64,000 bases of DNA from an uncultured Clostridia bacterium. GTDB lineage: Bacteria; Bacillota; Clostridia; Christensenellales; Aristaeellaceae. Location: NCBI GenBank assembly GCA_934675735.1, contig CAKURR010000005.1, positions 59,097-123,096 on the forward strand, given 5' to 3'. This document shows, piece by piece, positions 47,456 through 56,507 of the stretch (position 1 is its first letter; every line of letters starts with the position of its first letter). A model generated the notes under the pieces. That model was not told the origin of the DNA. It saw only the letters and a program-made list of their open reading frames with translations, and searched no databases. A program made the translations under genes and the position numbers.

Positions 47456-48030
47456 TCCTTGCTGTACAGGCCGAGACGGCGCAGCGGCTTGCGCAGAACG
47501 TTGAAGAAAATCGGGGCGACAATGAACGCAAACGCGGCGTTGAACAGGCTGCTCGTCGCCTTGGAGAGCATCGTCACCTGAATCGCGGCGGGATCGACGT
47601 CCGCCGTGGTGAAGCGCAGCTTGATGTAGGACTTGAGCAGGTAGAGCGCGGTGTAGGTCAGCGCGCCGAGCACGCTGCCGACGATGATGCGCGCGTGGTC
47701 CTTGCCCTCGAGGTTCTCTTTGCTCGCGGCCTTGTAGGCGATGAGGCCTGTCACCAGCGCAATGGCGCCCTTGTTGATGAAGGTGATGATGAACTCCATG
47801 CCGTAGCCGCCGATGATATCGAAAATCGCGTTGCCCACGCCCGCGGCCACAAAGCCGTAGACCGGGCCGAGCAGCAGACCGCAGAGCACGCAGACCGCGT
47901 TGCCGATGTGGATGCGGGAAGCGGGCGTGGCGATGCTGATGAAGTTGGAAACGCAGGCCAGCGCGGCCATCAGGCCGGCAACGCAGAGCATGCGGGTTTT
48001 CTGTTCGCGGGTCATTGTACGAGTCATCAT
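47452..48030 (-). CDS. ECF transporter S-component
   Basis: This 192-residue protein has about six hydrophobic helices and the S-component motif ATPASRIHIGNAVCVLCGLLLGPVYGFVAAGVGNAIFDII (about 35-73). Sequence style is that of the folate/niacin-type group, but the substrate is not determinable. It would use the shared ECF energising module. Two adjacent ATG codons start it after AGAGAGG. A promoter (TTTACA-16-TATAAT) and a leader hairpin (GAGCGGCGG..CCGCCGCTC) precede it, with no recognised riboswitch. Confidence 0.85.
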   Translation of the reverse strand: MMTRTMTREQKTRMLCVAGLMAALACVSNFISIATPASRIHIGNAVCVLCGLLLGPVYGFVAAGVGNAIFDIIGGYGMEFIITFINKGAIALVTGLIAYKAASKENLEGKDHARIIVGSVLGALTYTALYLLKSYIKLRFTTADVDPAAIQVTMLSKATSSLFNAAFAFIVAPIFFNVLRKPLRRLGLYSKD

Positions 48031-48094
48031 TCAAAACCTCTCTTTATGTGAGCGGCGGGCGCTATGTCCGCCGCTCTTTGATTTGATGCACCCC

Positions 48095-48122
48095 ATTATA
48101 GCGCAAACTGGCATGATGTAAA
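48095..48122 (-). promoter_or_regulatory. promoter of the ECF S-component
   Basis: On the minus strand TTTACA (complement of 48117-48122), 16 nt, TATAAT (complement of 48095-48100). Confidence 0.7.
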
Positions 48123-48170
48123 GAGCCAGATTGCGAGTTTTTGACCATGTCAGATGCGCGCGGCGAGCGG

Positions 48171-48199
48171 TTGTGCGGCGCGGGGGATTATGATATAAT
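48171..48199 (+). promoter_or_regulatory. promoter of the GT-C operon
   Basis: TTGTGC (48171-48176), 17 nt, TATAAT (48194-48199). Confidence 0.7.
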
Positions 48200-48229
48200 A
48201 AAAAGCAGTTTGGTTTGAGGGGGAACGAC

Positions 48230-49651
48230 ATGAAAGAAAGCAGGCGTTCGGCGGCCTTGTGCGGCGTGATGACGCTCGTTTTGTTCGCCGTTTTATCGGG
48301 ATATATGCACGCCCGTCTGGCTTATGCGGGCACGTGGGGGCAGACGCTGGCGCTCGCCGCGCTCTTTACGGCGGTCGCGGGCGGGGCGATGCTGGCCGTC
48401 GCGCGGCTGCAAAGGCCGACGCGCGGCGCGCTGCTGCTCAGCTGCGCGTTTATCATGCTGACGATGCTCGCGCGGGTGAGCATGCTGGACTACGTGACGG
48501 CGGATTACACCTCGTTTTTGAGCAAGTGGGTGGAGTTGTTTCGCGAGGGCGGTTTCAAAACGCTGGGGCAGAACGTCGGCGATTACAACCTGCTGTATCA
48601 ATATGTGCTGCTGCTCATCGCCAAAACGCCGCTGCACGATTTGTATCTCATCAAGCTGTTCACGGTGATTTTTGATTACGCGCTGGCGATTGCAATGATG
48701 CGCGCCGCAGGCTATTTTGCGGGGGAAAAGGCTGCGCTGCCGGTGATGATGCTCGTCTGTGCCCTGCCGACGACGCTGATTGACGGCGCGTGCTGGGGTC
48801 AGTGCGACACGGTTTACGCGTTTCTGGTCGTGATGAGCCTGTATTGGATGAAAACGAAGAAGCCCGTCCGCGCGGCGGTGATGCTGTCGCTGGCGTTTGC
48901 TTTCAAATTACAGACCATCTTCTTCTTCCCTGTGGTGCTGCTGGCGCTGATTCACGGGGAGTATAAGCCGAAGCACGCGCTGGCCTTCGCGCTGGCGTAT
49001 CTGGTGACCATGCTTCCGGCAATGGCGGCGGGCCGCTCCTTTGCGGATGCGCTTGGGGTATACGCCAACCAGTCGATGGGGCAGTATTACGACCGCCTGT
49101 TTTACAATGCGCCGAACCTCTATGCGTTCTTCCCGCTGCGCGAGTTTGCCAATCGGCAGGAATTTACGTGGATGCGCTATCTGTCGGGCCTTGACGGCGA
49201 GCTGGCGAACCCGTATATCGACGAGGCGCTCACGCCGACCTATCAAAACGCCGCGCTGTATGCCTGTGTGCTGCTGACGCTGCTGGTCGTCGTCTACTGG
49301 CTGATGCACGCGCGGGAGATTACGCCCGAGATGACGCTGGACTTTGCGCTGTTCTTTGCGATTTTTCTGCCGTTTGTGATGCCCAAAATCCACGACCGTT
49401 ATTTCTTTCTGGCGGATATGTTCTCGATTCTGTATGCCGCGCGGCACCGCAATCGGCGGTTCATGCCGCTGCTGGTGGTGAGCGCGTCGCTGATGAGCTA
49501 CATGCCCTTCATCACCCGCCAGCGGCCTGTGGATATGCGGATTCTGGCGCTGATGATGCTTGCGGCGCTGGTCATCGTTTCGCGCGACTTGCTGAATCAG
49601 ATGCGCCGAAACCGCGCGGCGCTGCAAAGAAAAGGGGGCGAAGCGGCATGA
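48230..49651 (+). CDS. GT-C-like membrane glycosyltransferase (Gpi18-type)
   Basis: This 473-residue protein has about ten to eleven membrane helices. The first large loop has LDYVTADYTSFLSKWVELFREGGF (about 88-111), the acidic-aromatic loop 1 typical of GT-C mannosyltransferases related to COG5542. Later loops carry CWGQCDTVYAF and MPKIHDRYFFLADM. Such enzymes transfer a sugar from a polyprenyl-phosphate donor on the outside face of the membrane. The ATG follows GAGGGGGAA. The next gene starts 1 nt inside its stop (ATGA). Confidence 0.78.
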   Translation: MKESRRSAALCGVMTLVLFAVLSGYMHARLAYAGTWGQTLALAALFTAVAGGAMLAVARLQRPTRGALLLSCAFIMLTMLARVSMLDYVTADYTSFLSKWVELFREGGFKTLGQNVGDYNLLYQYVLLLIAKTPLHDLYLIKLFTVIFDYALAIAMMRAAGYFAGEKAALPVMMLVCALPTTLIDGACWGQCDTVYAFLVVMSLYWMKTKKPVRAAVMLSLAFAFKLQTIFFFPVVLLALIHGEYKPKHALAFALAYLVTMLPAMAAGRSFADALGVYANQSMGQYYDRLFYNAPNLYAFFPLREFANRQEFTWMRYLSGLDGELANPYIDEALTPTYQNAALYACVLLTLLVVVYWLMHAREITPEMTLDFALFFAIFLPFVMPKIHDRYFFLADMFSILYAARHRNRRFMPLLVVSASLMSYMPFITRQRPVDMRILALMMLAALVIVSRDLLNQMRRNRAALQRKGGEAA

Positions 49652-51078
49652 AACAAAAGCTGGAAGCCGCGCTTCGCCGAGCCAATCGGCATGCGCCGAT
49701 ATTGGGCCTGCTGTCGGGTGCGCTGCTCTCGGCGGCGCTGGCGGTTTACAACGTGAGCGGCGGGCCGCTGAGCAACCTCAACGATATCGGCGGCTGGCAC
49801 AACCGCCTGCTCTTCATCCTCATGACGGCGGCGGTGCAGATGCTGGTGCTGGCGGCGGCGGTGCTGATGAGCCCGCGCGACGTGAGGCGGATGGCGCTTC
49901 GCGAGCTGCTGGTGACGGCGGGGCTGTTCATCCTGCTGCTGGCGATTAACCACAAGTCGTATCTGTTTGTCAACCAGCTGCTCCCGCTTGTGCGTCGGAT
50001 GGATGCGGTCGGCCTGTCGGCGATAGGGGAGATGCAGCTCAACCTCTCCGCGCCGACGGCGACGGCGCTGTATCTGCTCACGCGCGGGCCGATTTACGAC
50101 ATGTATACGGTGAAGCTGGCCTGCTCGGCGTGTTTCCTGCTGCTGGCGCTGCTGGCGGCGCGCGCGGCGGATAAAAGGGGCTGGGGGCTGCGCAGTGAAG
50201 CGCTGCTGCTGCTCTGCCTGATTCTGCCCCAGGGCTTTTTGGCGGCGGGCAGCGCGCCGCAGACAGATGTGTTCGCCGCGCTGATGCTGGCGCTGGCGCT
50301 GACGATGCTGAATGAGAAGCGTCCGCTCGCGGGCATGCTGCTCTACGGCGCGGCGCTTGCGTTTTCGGGCGCGGCGCTGTATGCGCTGCCGCTCGTGGCC
50401 GCGCTGTATCGAAAGAGCGGCGCAAAGCCGCTGCATGCGGCGCTTGCGGCCGCGGTGCCGCTTGCGGCCTGCCTGCCCGCGGTGCTCGGCGGCGTGCCCG
50501 TGCTCAAGGCGCTTGGCAGCCTTGTTGCGGCGAATTTCGCCGTGCCGGACTATGCCTCGGGCGTGCCGAACCTGATGAGCGCGTTCCCGCGCGCGGCGCT
50601 GGAGGAAATGCCCGAATACGCGCTGATTCAGGCGTTCCCCGAAATCGACGCGGTGACGAACGCGCCGGTCGTCTACACGCAGGCGCACTTTGAGCTGCTG
50701 ATGCGCGGGCTGATTTTCGCCGCACTTGCAATGTTCGTCGGTCTGTGCGCATGGCTGAAGCAGGACAAGCGCGCTTCCAAACTGCGCAAGGCGCTGATGC
50801 TGGCGCTGGGCGCGATGCTGCTCTGCCCGGGCGCGGGAATGGGTATGTGGCTGCCGCTGTGCATGCTCTGCCTGGCGGCCATCCTCAAAGAGCCGCAGAC
50901 GCGCCTGCCCACGTGCATGGTGCTCTTTGCGACGGCGGGCGGCTGCTGCTATCCGGCGACGGGCGAAACGCTGCTGCGGCCCGTTTACGCGTTTGCAATC
51001 TGCGCGGCGGCGCTGTTCATGCTGCTGGGCGTGATACCCACGGCGAAAAGACAAGAGGTGAACGATAATGCGGGATGA
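49648..51078 (+). CDS. second polytopic membrane protein, GT-C-like
   Basis: This 476-residue protein has about ten hydrophobic helices and a general resemblance to its upstream neighbour: GGPLSNLNDIGGWHNRL loop, LPQGFLAAGSAPQTDVFAALMLAL and the large outside loop SAFPRAALEEMPEYALIQAFPEID. The acidic loop-1 motif of active GT-C enzymes is not convincing. It is coupled to the GT-C gene by ATGA and overlaps the DUF1934 gene by 11 bp. Perhaps a partner or a diverged copy. Confidence 0.6.
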   Translation: MKQKLEAALRRANRHAPILGLLSGALLSAALAVYNVSGGPLSNLNDIGGWHNRLLFILMTAAVQMLVLAAAVLMSPRDVRRMALRELLVTAGLFILLLAINHKSYLFVNQLLPLVRRMDAVGLSAIGEMQLNLSAPTATALYLLTRGPIYDMYTVKLACSACFLLLALLAARAADKRGWGLRSEALLLLCLILPQGFLAAGSAPQTDVFAALMLALALTMLNEKRPLAGMLLYGAALAFSGAALYALPLVAALYRKSGAKPLHAALAAAVPLAACLPAVLGGVPVLKALGSLVAANFAVPDYASGVPNLMSAFPRAALEEMPEYALIQAFPEIDAVTNAPVVYTQAHFELLMRGLIFAALAMFVGLCAWLKQDKRASKLRKALMLALGAMLLCPGAGMGMWLPLCMLCLAAILKEPQTRLPTCMVLFATAGGCCYPATGETLLRPVYAFAICAAALFMLLGVIPTAKRQEVNDNAG

Positions 51079-51475
51079 AAAGCCGATTCGCCTGCGCGTG
51101 GTCAGCGTCATGACCGAGCCGGACGGGGTGCGCCACGAGAGCAAGACCGTGCACCGCGGGACGCTGCGGGGCGCGGAAATTCACTATGAGCAGGTGGATG
51201 AAGGCGTGCGCGCGCGCATCGGCCTGACGAAAACGGCGGAGGGCGTGCAGATGCGCCGCGCGGGCGAGATGACGGGCGCGCTGAACTTTGTGCCCGGGCG
51301 GAAAACGCCCGGCGTATACGGCACGGCCTACGGCGACATCCCCGTGGCGGTCTACACCCGTCAGGCGCGCTGGGAAGAGGACGAAAACGGCGGCGAAATG
51401 CGGCTGGATTACGATGTGTTTGTCGGCGGCGAGCGCACGGCGGCCACGGTGATGACCCTGACATGGCGGCTGTGA
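51068..51475 (+). CDS. DUF1934 calycin-like beta-barrel protein
   Basis: The 135-residue protein is a run of antiparallel strands: IRLRVVSVMTEPDGVRHESKTVHRGTL, IHYEQVDEG, LNFVPGRKTPGVYGTAYGDIPVAVYT and GGEMRLDYDVFVGGE. This is the lipocalin-like barrel of DUF1934 (YwiB), found mainly in Firmicutes, often beside argS. Here it follows two membrane proteins instead. The function is not known. Confidence 0.88.
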   Translation: MRDEKPIRLRVVSVMTEPDGVRHESKTVHRGTLRGAEIHYEQVDEGVRARIGLTKTAEGVQMRRAGEMTGALNFVPGRKTPGVYGTAYGDIPVAVYTRQARWEEDENGGEMRLDYDVFVGGERTAATVMTLTWRL

Positions 51476-51984
51476 GCGAGATTCGCGAGCGGGCGCGGGC
51501 GGCGATTTTCGCGGCGGGCGGGCGCGGGTTTGTGCGCTTTCTGCCCGAGGGGGAAGAGGCGCTGCTGGTCAGCGACGCCGTTCGGCGATGCGAAAACACC
51601 AAAGCGCTGACGGAAGCCTGCCGCGCGTCGGGGTTTCGGACGGAAGAAAGGGATGGTTTGCTGCGCCTGACCCCGACGGAAGAGACACTGCGCGCGATGG
51701 CCGCGCCCGTGGATTTTGCCGTGGACTGGGCTGCGCCCGACGCGGCGGACCGCGCCTTTGCGGCGCGGTTGATGCGCAGCGAGGCCAAGCCGATGACCGA
51801 AGCGGGGCGGCAACTGGCGGTGGAAACGCTCCGCCTCATCTGGCAGGACGACGCGCATGTGCACAAGGGCCTGTCTGCTCTGCGGGCGCGGGCGGCGACG
51901 TGTTTGAGGACGCACGACGACAGCGGTTTTTTCGTCTGCGGGGCGCTGCTGGCGCGGCGGCTGGCGGAAACGGAAACAGTTTGA
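51463..51984 (+). CDS. conserved-looking helical protein of unknown function
   Basis: The 173-residue product overlaps the DUF1934 gene by 13 bp. It is rich in Ala and Arg with mostly helical character: SEIRERARAAIFAAGGRGFVRFLPEGEEALLVSDAVR, then SEAKPMTEAGRQLAVETLRLIWQ. I do not recognise a family. The first 80 residues alternate strand and helix like a small regulatory domain, and the last 60 form two or three helices. The overlapping start implies coupled translation. Confidence 0.5.
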   Translation: MAAVSEIRERARAAIFAAGGRGFVRFLPEGEEALLVSDAVRRCENTKALTEACRASGFRTEERDGLLRLTPTEETLRAMAAPVDFAVDWAAPDAADRAFAARLMRSEAKPMTEAGRQLAVETLRLIWQDDAHVHKGLSALRARAATCLRTHDDSGFFVCGALLARRLAETETV

Positions 51985-52022
51985 AAACGAACCGAAAGGC
52001 GAACGTGAAGGAGGATGAACGC

Positions 52023-52664
52023 ATGAAACTGGAATGGCTCGGCCACGCATGCTTCCGCATGACGGCCGAAAACGGCACGGTGATTGTGACCGACCCCTAT
52101 GACGACAGCGTGGGCATCCGCATGCCTGAGCTGACGGCGGACATGGTGACCGTCAGCCACGAGCACCACGACCACAACAACACGGATATTGTGGGCGGCC
52201 ATCCCCGCATCGTGCGGGACGCGAAGGCCGCGCAGGTCGGCAGCGTGGCGACACAGGCCGTGGCTTCCTATCACGACGACCGGAACGGCGCGCTGCGGGG
52301 CAGAAACAACGTGCGCATCTTCTGCATCGACGCGCTGAAGGTCGTCCACATGGGCGACCAGGGGTGCCTGCCCGCCGAACCGGTGATGCAGGCGATTCTG
52401 ACGGCGGATGTGCTGATGATTCCCGTCGGCGGGTATTACACCATCGACGCGGCGGGCGCGAAGGAAATCATCGATTTGGTCTGCCCGAAGTGCGTCATTC
52501 CGATGCACTATAAGACGGCGCACTGCACCTACCCGATTGCGGGCGTGCAGCCGTTTCTGGATATTATGGGCGCGGGAGACACGAAGCCCGTGCGCGAGCT
52601 GACCGTCGCGGCGGGAAACGTGCCGCGCGGCGTGATACCGATGGAGGCGCTGGAGGAGTTTTAA
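52023..52664 (+). CDS. UlaG-like metallo-beta-lactamase-fold hydrolase
   Basis: This 213-residue cytoplasmic protein has the canonical metal motif SHEHHDHNN (HxHxDH, about 44-52), a first strand LEWLGHACFRM typical of the UlaG/YtkL group, VVHMGDQG for the next ligand and IPMHYKT for the last His. The family holds lactonases and phosphodiesterases; the substrate is unknown. The ATG at 52023 follows AAGGAGG. It closes the 48230-52664 run of tightly spaced genes. Confidence 0.88.
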   Translation: MKLEWLGHACFRMTAENGTVIVTDPYDDSVGIRMPELTADMVTVSHEHHDHNNTDIVGGHPRIVRDAKAAQVGSVATQAVASYHDDRNGALRGRNNVRIFCIDALKVVHMGDQGCLPAEPVMQAILTADVLMIPVGGYYTIDAAGAKEIIDLVCPKCVIPMHYKTAHCTYPIAGVQPFLDIMGAGDTKPVRELTVAAGNVPRGVIPMEALEEF

Positions 52665-52668
52665 GGCG

Positions 52669-52722
52669 GACAGGGCTGCCGATGCGGGGCGGCGGCCCTT
52701 GTCTTATCTGGATTTTTTTGCT
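52669..52722 (+). terminator. possible terminator after the UlaG-like gene
   Basis: GACAGGGCTGCC pairs imperfectly with GGCGGCCCTTGTC, and a T-run follows about 12 nt later. The stretch 52723-52810 is A-rich and otherwise empty. Confidence 0.45.
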
Positions 52723-52810
52723 CGATGATTTCAAAAAACGGAGAAAAACGAAGAAAACGGGAGAAAACGGGAGGAGTCCCGAAGTAATCAAAAAAACTTG
52801 CAAAAAACGG

Positions 52811-52839
52811 TTGACAAGTATGGACGGCGGGTGTACAAT
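52811..52839 (+). promoter_or_regulatory. strong promoter of rpmG-secE-nusG
   Basis: TTGACA (52811-52816), 17 nt, TACAAT (52834-52839). AAGGAGGTG follows before rpmG. Confidence 0.88.
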
Positions 52840-52894
52840 ATCCAAGCATGTTTGACGGACGAGCAGTCCGTTTTTTGAGAAGGAGGTGTCTTGT

Positions 52895-53059
52895 ATGGCT
52901 GCTGCTGGTGTGCGCGTGAAGATCACGCTGGCCTGCACGGAGTGCAAGCAACGTAATTACAACACGATGAAGAATAAGCGCAACAATCCGGACCGTATCG
53001 AAATGAGCAAGTACTGCCGTTTCTGCAAAAAGCACACGGTTCACAAGGAAACCCGCTGA
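52895..53059 (+). CDS. rpmG: 50S ribosomal protein L33
   Basis: This 54-residue basic protein of the large subunit reads RVKITLACTECKQRNYNTMKNKRNNPDRIEMSKYCRFCKKHTVHKETR in segments. The four Cys (CTEC and CRFC) mark the zinc-binding (C+) form of L33. The gene is the first of the conserved rpmG-secE-nusG order. The ATG at 52895 follows AAGGAGGTG. Confidence 0.95.
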   Translation: MAAAGVRVKITLACTECKQRNYNTMKNKRNNPDRIEMSKYCRFCKKHTVHKETR

Positions 53060-53093
53060 TTCACGCGACAAGACGGACAAGGATGTGAAAGAG

Positions 53094-53357
53094 ATGTCTG
53101 AAACCAAAGGCGCGAAGAACACCGAAAAACCCGGTTTCTTCACCCGCGCGAAGAATTGGATCGTCGCCCTGCCTGGCCGCATTTCCGGTGCGTTCAAGAA
53201 CATGGTCGCCGAGCTGAAGAAGGTCGCGTGGCCGTCCAAGAAGGATCTCATCAATTACTCGATCGTCGTCATCGCGTTCGTCGTGGTGCTGGCGATTGTC
53301 GTCGGTCTGCTGGATACCGGTGCCTCGTTTCTGGTCAAGAAGCTCATTGAGCTGTAA
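53094..53357 (+). CDS. secE: preprotein translocase subunit SecE
   Basis: The 87-residue short SecE of Gram-positive type has a charged N-terminal stretch, an amphipathic helix NMVAELKKVAWPSKKDLINYS (conserved WPSKK) and one membrane helix (about 56-77). It clamps the SecY channel in the membrane. A GTG at 53085 gives three more residues and cannot be excluded. It sits between rpmG and nusG as usual. Confidence 0.93.
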   Translation: MSETKGAKNTEKPGFFTRAKNWIVALPGRISGAFKNMVAELKKVAWPSKKDLINYSIVVIAFVVVLAIVVGLLDTGASFLVKKLIEL

Positions 53358-53380
53358 GACCTGACCACAGGAGGGTTAAC

Positions 53381-53902
53381 ATGGCGGACGAGAAGGCCCT
53401 GTGGTATGTCGTGCATACCTATTCGGGTTACGAAAACAAAGTCGCCAACGATCTCGTCAAGACGGTGGAAAACAACGGCATGGGCGACCTGATTCAGGAA
53501 GTCACCGTGCCGATTGAGGAAGTCGTCGAGATCCGCAATGGCAAGCCTCATACCATTCAGCATAAGCTCTTTCCCGGCTACGTCTTGGTCAAGATGATCA
53601 AGACGACGGAGACATGGTACGTTGTGCGCAACACGCGCGGCGTGACCGGCTTTGTCGGCCCGGGAAGCGAGCCGATTCCGCTGACGGACGAGGAATATGA
53701 GCGAATGACCAGCTGCCAGGGCACCATCCGCATCGACCTTGAGCCGGGCGACAACGTTCGGATCAAGACCGGCAGCGTGGAGAACGCCATCGGCACGGTC
53801 GAGGAGATCAACGCCGAAGAGCATAAGGTCAAGGTCTCCATCGAGATCCTCAACCGCAAGACGACGGTGGAGTATGACATTTCCGAGGTGGAGCGCCTGT
53901 AA
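53381..53902 (+). CDS. nusG: transcription termination/antitermination factor NusG
   Basis: This 173-residue protein has an NGN domain (ALWYVVHTYSGYENKVANDL at the start; KLFPGYVLVKM, WYVVRNTRGVTGFVG) and a C-terminal KOW domain (about 122-155: EPGDNVRIKTGSVENAIGTVEEI). It binds RNA polymerase and links transcription to translation and to Rho. Length and order are normal. AGGAGGG precedes the ATG. Confidence 0.96.
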   Translation: MADEKALWYVVHTYSGYENKVANDLVKTVENNGMGDLIQEVTVPIEEVVEIRNGKPHTIQHKLFPGYVLVKMIKTTETWYVVRNTRGVTGFVGPGSEPIPLTDEEYERMTSCQGTIRIDLEPGDNVRIKTGSVENAIGTVEEINAEEHKVKVSIEILNRKTTVEYDISEVERL

Positions 53903-53927
53903 GGCCCCGCATCGGGAAGCAAAACGG

Positions 53928-54027
53928 ACAACCCCCGGGGCGCGCCCCGGTTGTTGAAAAGGCTCATCGCGGCGCAAGCGAGCTGCGGCGAGCGTCAGCC
54001 CGGCCTGCTTTTTAGCGGGCAGGCCGG
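53928..54027 (+). promoter_or_regulatory. structured region between nusG and rplK
   Basis: Two GC-rich hairpins: CAACCCCCGGGGC..GCCCCGGTTGTTG (53928-53956) and CCGGCCTGC..CAGGCCGG (about 54000-54027). Neither has a good T-tract, so this may be a ribosomal protein leader or processing site. The L1/L11 autoregulatory site is not clearly recognised. Confidence 0.4.
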
Positions 54028-54081
54028 ACGTGGGAGGAACATTTTGTTCCGCGTGACCACAGATTGAGGAGGATTATTACC

Positions 54082-54510
54082 ATGGCTAAGAAAGTAACTG
54101 GCATGATTAAGCTGCAGGTGCAGGCCGGTAAGGCCAATCCTGCGCCGCCGATCGGCCCGGCGCTCGGTCAGCACGGTGTCAATATCCCGGGCTTCTGCAA
54201 GGAGTTCAACGAGCGCACCAAGAACGATGTCGGCCTGATCATCCCGGTCGTCATCACCGTCTACTCCGACCGTTCCTTCACCTTCATCACCAAGACCCCG
54301 CCGGTCCCGGTGCTCATCAAGAAGGCGCTGGGCCTGGAGTCCGGCAGCGGCAAGCCCAACAAGACCAAGGTCGGCCAGCTCACGCAGGCCCAGGTCCGCG
54401 AGATTGCCGAGAAGAAGATGCCCGACCTCAACGCCGCCAGCATCGAGGCTGCGATGAGCATGGTCAAGGGCACCGCCCGCTCCATGGGCGTGACTGTCGC
54501 CGACGCCTAA
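54082..54510 (+). CDS. rplK: 50S ribosomal protein L11
   Basis: This 142-residue protein contains IKLQVQAGKANPAPPIGPALGQHGVN near the N-terminus and the RNA-binding C-terminal domain with VGQLTQAQVREIAEKKMPDLNAASIEAAMSMVKGTARSMG. It binds 23S rRNA in the GTPase-associated centre. The start follows GAGGAGG. rplA follows after 111 nt. Confidence 0.96.
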   Translation: MAKKVTGMIKLQVQAGKANPAPPIGPALGQHGVNIPGFCKEFNERTKNDVGLIIPVVITVYSDRSFTFITKTPPVPVLIKKALGLESGSGKPNKTKVGQLTQAQVREIAEKKMPDLNAASIEAAMSMVKGTARSMGVTVADA

Positions 54511-54621
54511 TAGGCGGTGAAAAGCGCGGAAACCCGCGCGAGGCGGCTTGCCCCGCAGGGGGCGGGCCGGAAACTGTGGGAGGATTTGAAGCCGTTTGTA
54601 CCACAAGGAGGAACATAAACT

Positions 54622-55311
54622 ATGAAGCATGGCAAGAAGTATCTCGAGAGCGCGAAGCTCATCGAAAGCAGCAAGCTGTATGATCCGGACGAGGCCGTGA
54701 AGCTCGCCCTGCAGACCGCCAAGACCAAGTTCGACGAGACCATGGAAATCTCCGTGCGTCTGGGCGTCGATCCGCGTCAGGCCGATCAGCAGGTCCGCGG
54801 CGCTGTCGTGCTGCCGCACGGCACCGGCAAGAAGGTCCGCGTGCTCGTGTTCGCCAAGGGCGAGCAGGCCAAGGCCGCCGAGGAAGCCGGCGCCGATTAC
54901 GTTGGCGCTGAGGAGCTGGTTGCGAAGATCCAGGGCGAAAACTGGTTCGATTTCGACGTTGTCGTCGCGACCCCGAACATGATGGGCGTCGTCGGCCGTC
55001 TGGGCCGCGTCCTCGGCCCGAAGGGCCTCATGCCGAACCCGAAGAGCGGCACCGTCACCATGGATGTGGCGAAGGCCATCAACGAGATCAAGGCCGGTAA
55101 AGTTGAGTACCGCCTTGACAAGCAGGCGATCATCCACTGCCCGATCGGCAAGAAGTCCTTCACCGCCGAGCAGCTGACCGCCAACCTGAACGCGCTGATG
55201 GGCGCCATTAACCGCGCCAAGCCGGCCGCGGCCAAGGGCATCTACCTGCGCTCCGTCGTCCTGTCTTCCACGATGGGCCCGGGCATCAAGGTCAATCCGC
55301 TCAAGTTCTAA
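54622..55311 (+). CDS. rplA: 50S ribosomal protein L1
   Basis: This 229-residue protein has the L1 domains: MKHGKKYLESAKLIESSKLYDPDEAVKLA at the start, VRGAVVLPHGTGKKVRVLVFAKG, and GPKGLMPNPKSGTV (about 134-147), the family signature. It forms the mobile L1 stalk. In most bacteria rplJ follows directly, but here repeat R2-d and three unrelated genes come next. Confidence 0.96.
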   Translation: MKHGKKYLESAKLIESSKLYDPDEAVKLALQTAKTKFDETMEISVRLGVDPRQADQQVRGAVVLPHGTGKKVRVLVFAKGEQAKAAEEAGADYVGAEELVAKIQGENWFDFDVVVATPNMMGVVGRLGRVLGPKGLMPNPKSGTVTMDVAKAINEIKAGKVEYRLDKQAIIHCPIGKKSFTAEQLTANLNALMGAINRAKPAAAKGIYLRSVVLSSTMGPGIKVNPLKF

Positions 55312-55410
55312 TTTGAACAAAGACGACCTTCGTGGGAAGTTTTTCCTGCGGAGGTTCGTTTTTTATATAGGGAAATGTTTGGCTTGCGGACGCAGATTTG
55401 CAGGAGTGTT

Positions 55411-55606
55411 AATCTGGTAAACACGATATTTCAAGATAAGCTCATTGTTTTTGCCCGAAGGTTTCCAAAGAGGTTTTCGGTCGTTGCTGCCTGTGGCGGA
55501 AACAAACGACAGAAAACGGAAAGCCCTTTGGTGGGGCGATGGGGCAAAGCCCCATATTCTGAGAATGCAAAGCTGAATATTCCTTGAAAGGTTTGGTTTA
55601 ACCATG
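55411..55606. repeat. R2 nested inverted repeat, copy d (long type)
   Basis: GATATTTCAAGATAAGCT and CTTGAAAGGTTTGGTTTAA ends. The centre has CCAAAGAGG..CCCTTTGG enclosing GGTTTTCGGTCGTTG..CAAACGACAGAAAAC, then GGGGCAAAGCCCC. The remaining 55312-55410 holds a weak hairpin after rplA and nothing else. Confidence 0.75.
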
Positions 55607-55654
55607 ACGGTTTTCTGCATATGTACAGGCGGTATTTCGGAAAGGAGAATGCGG

Positions 55655-56428
55655 ATGAAAAGAAGGATTTGCGCGATTTTGGCGGCGGCGATGATGGCGG
55701 GCTGCGCGTCGGCTTCGGCGGATGCGCTGGATTTGCTCAAGCCTATTTGGATGCAGATGATGGAGGACAGCGGTTCGGGTTCGGCAAAGGTCTCGGCCCT
55801 GCCGGAGAGCGTCGCCGTCACATGCGCCGACGATCGGCTGACGGTGGAGCGCTTCGGCGTGCTGCTGGAGGACGAATACGCGGCGGAAGCCTATGTCTAC
55901 GCCGTTCTGCGCAACACGAGCGGGCAGAAGCTGCCGATTCAATCCATCGAAATGACGGCGAAAAACGGAAGCGGTAAGGCGCTGCACGAGGAGCGCTATG
56001 TCAGCCACCTGCCCGACGTGGTGGAGCCGAACGAAACGCTGCTGGTCAGCGAGTGGATGTATGATTTCACTAAGGACGTCAGCAAGGTGGCTTCCATCGA
56101 TATCACCGTGGAGACAGGCACGCGCGCTTATGAGCAGTGGAGTCGGCTGGACGGCGTCCGCGCGTGGCAGGAAGGGCAGTATCTCTGCGTGGAGCTGACC
56201 AACACGACGGAAGAAACGTTGTTCGGCGCGGTCTGCGGCGCGACGCTGGAGACGGCGGACGGGCAGATACTGGATATGATGCTGCAAAGCACGTATGAAA
56301 CGATGGACATGGGCATCGCCCCGAAGAGCACGGTCGTTTGGCGCAAACGGCTTGAGGATGGCGCGACGCTGAGGCTCGACGCGGACGCGGTCTGCGAAGC
56401 GTGGGCGTATCGGGTGGAAGAAAAGTAA
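55655..56428 (+). CDS. probable lipoprotein with beta-sandwich domain
   Basis: This 257-residue protein has an N-terminal signal with a lipobox-like MAGC (Cys17). Then come strands typical of FxLYD/Ig-like extracytoplasmic domains, in two similar halves: YAAEAYVYAVLRNTSGQKLPIQSIEMTAKN and YLCVELTNTTEETLFGAVCGATLETADG. No enzyme motif. The start at 55655 has AAAGGAG 7 nt upstream. It precedes an ECF sigma/anti-sigma pair and may be part of, or a target of, that system. Confidence 0.6.
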   Translation: MKRRICAILAAAMMAGCASASADALDLLKPIWMQMMEDSGSGSAKVSALPESVAVTCADDRLTVERFGVLLEDEYAAEAYVYAVLRNTSGQKLPIQSIEMTAKNGSGKALHEERYVSHLPDVVEPNETLLVSEWMYDFTKDVSKVASIDITVETGTRAYEQWSRLDGVRAWQEGQYLCVELTNTTEETLFGAVCGATLETADGQILDMMLQSTYETMDMGIAPKSTVVWRKRLEDGATLRLDADAVCEAWAYRVEEK

Positions 56429-56507
56429 AAAATTTGCAAAAAGCCGTATCATCGGAGCGCGCCGTGCGCTATACAGACAGAAGGCTGAGGATGGAGCGTG
56501 AACGGCG

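Noticed and set aside
48031..48094. Riboswitch in the leader of the ECF S-component at 47452
   Set aside because: Only one GC hairpin is seen and no conserved core of a known vitamin riboswitch.
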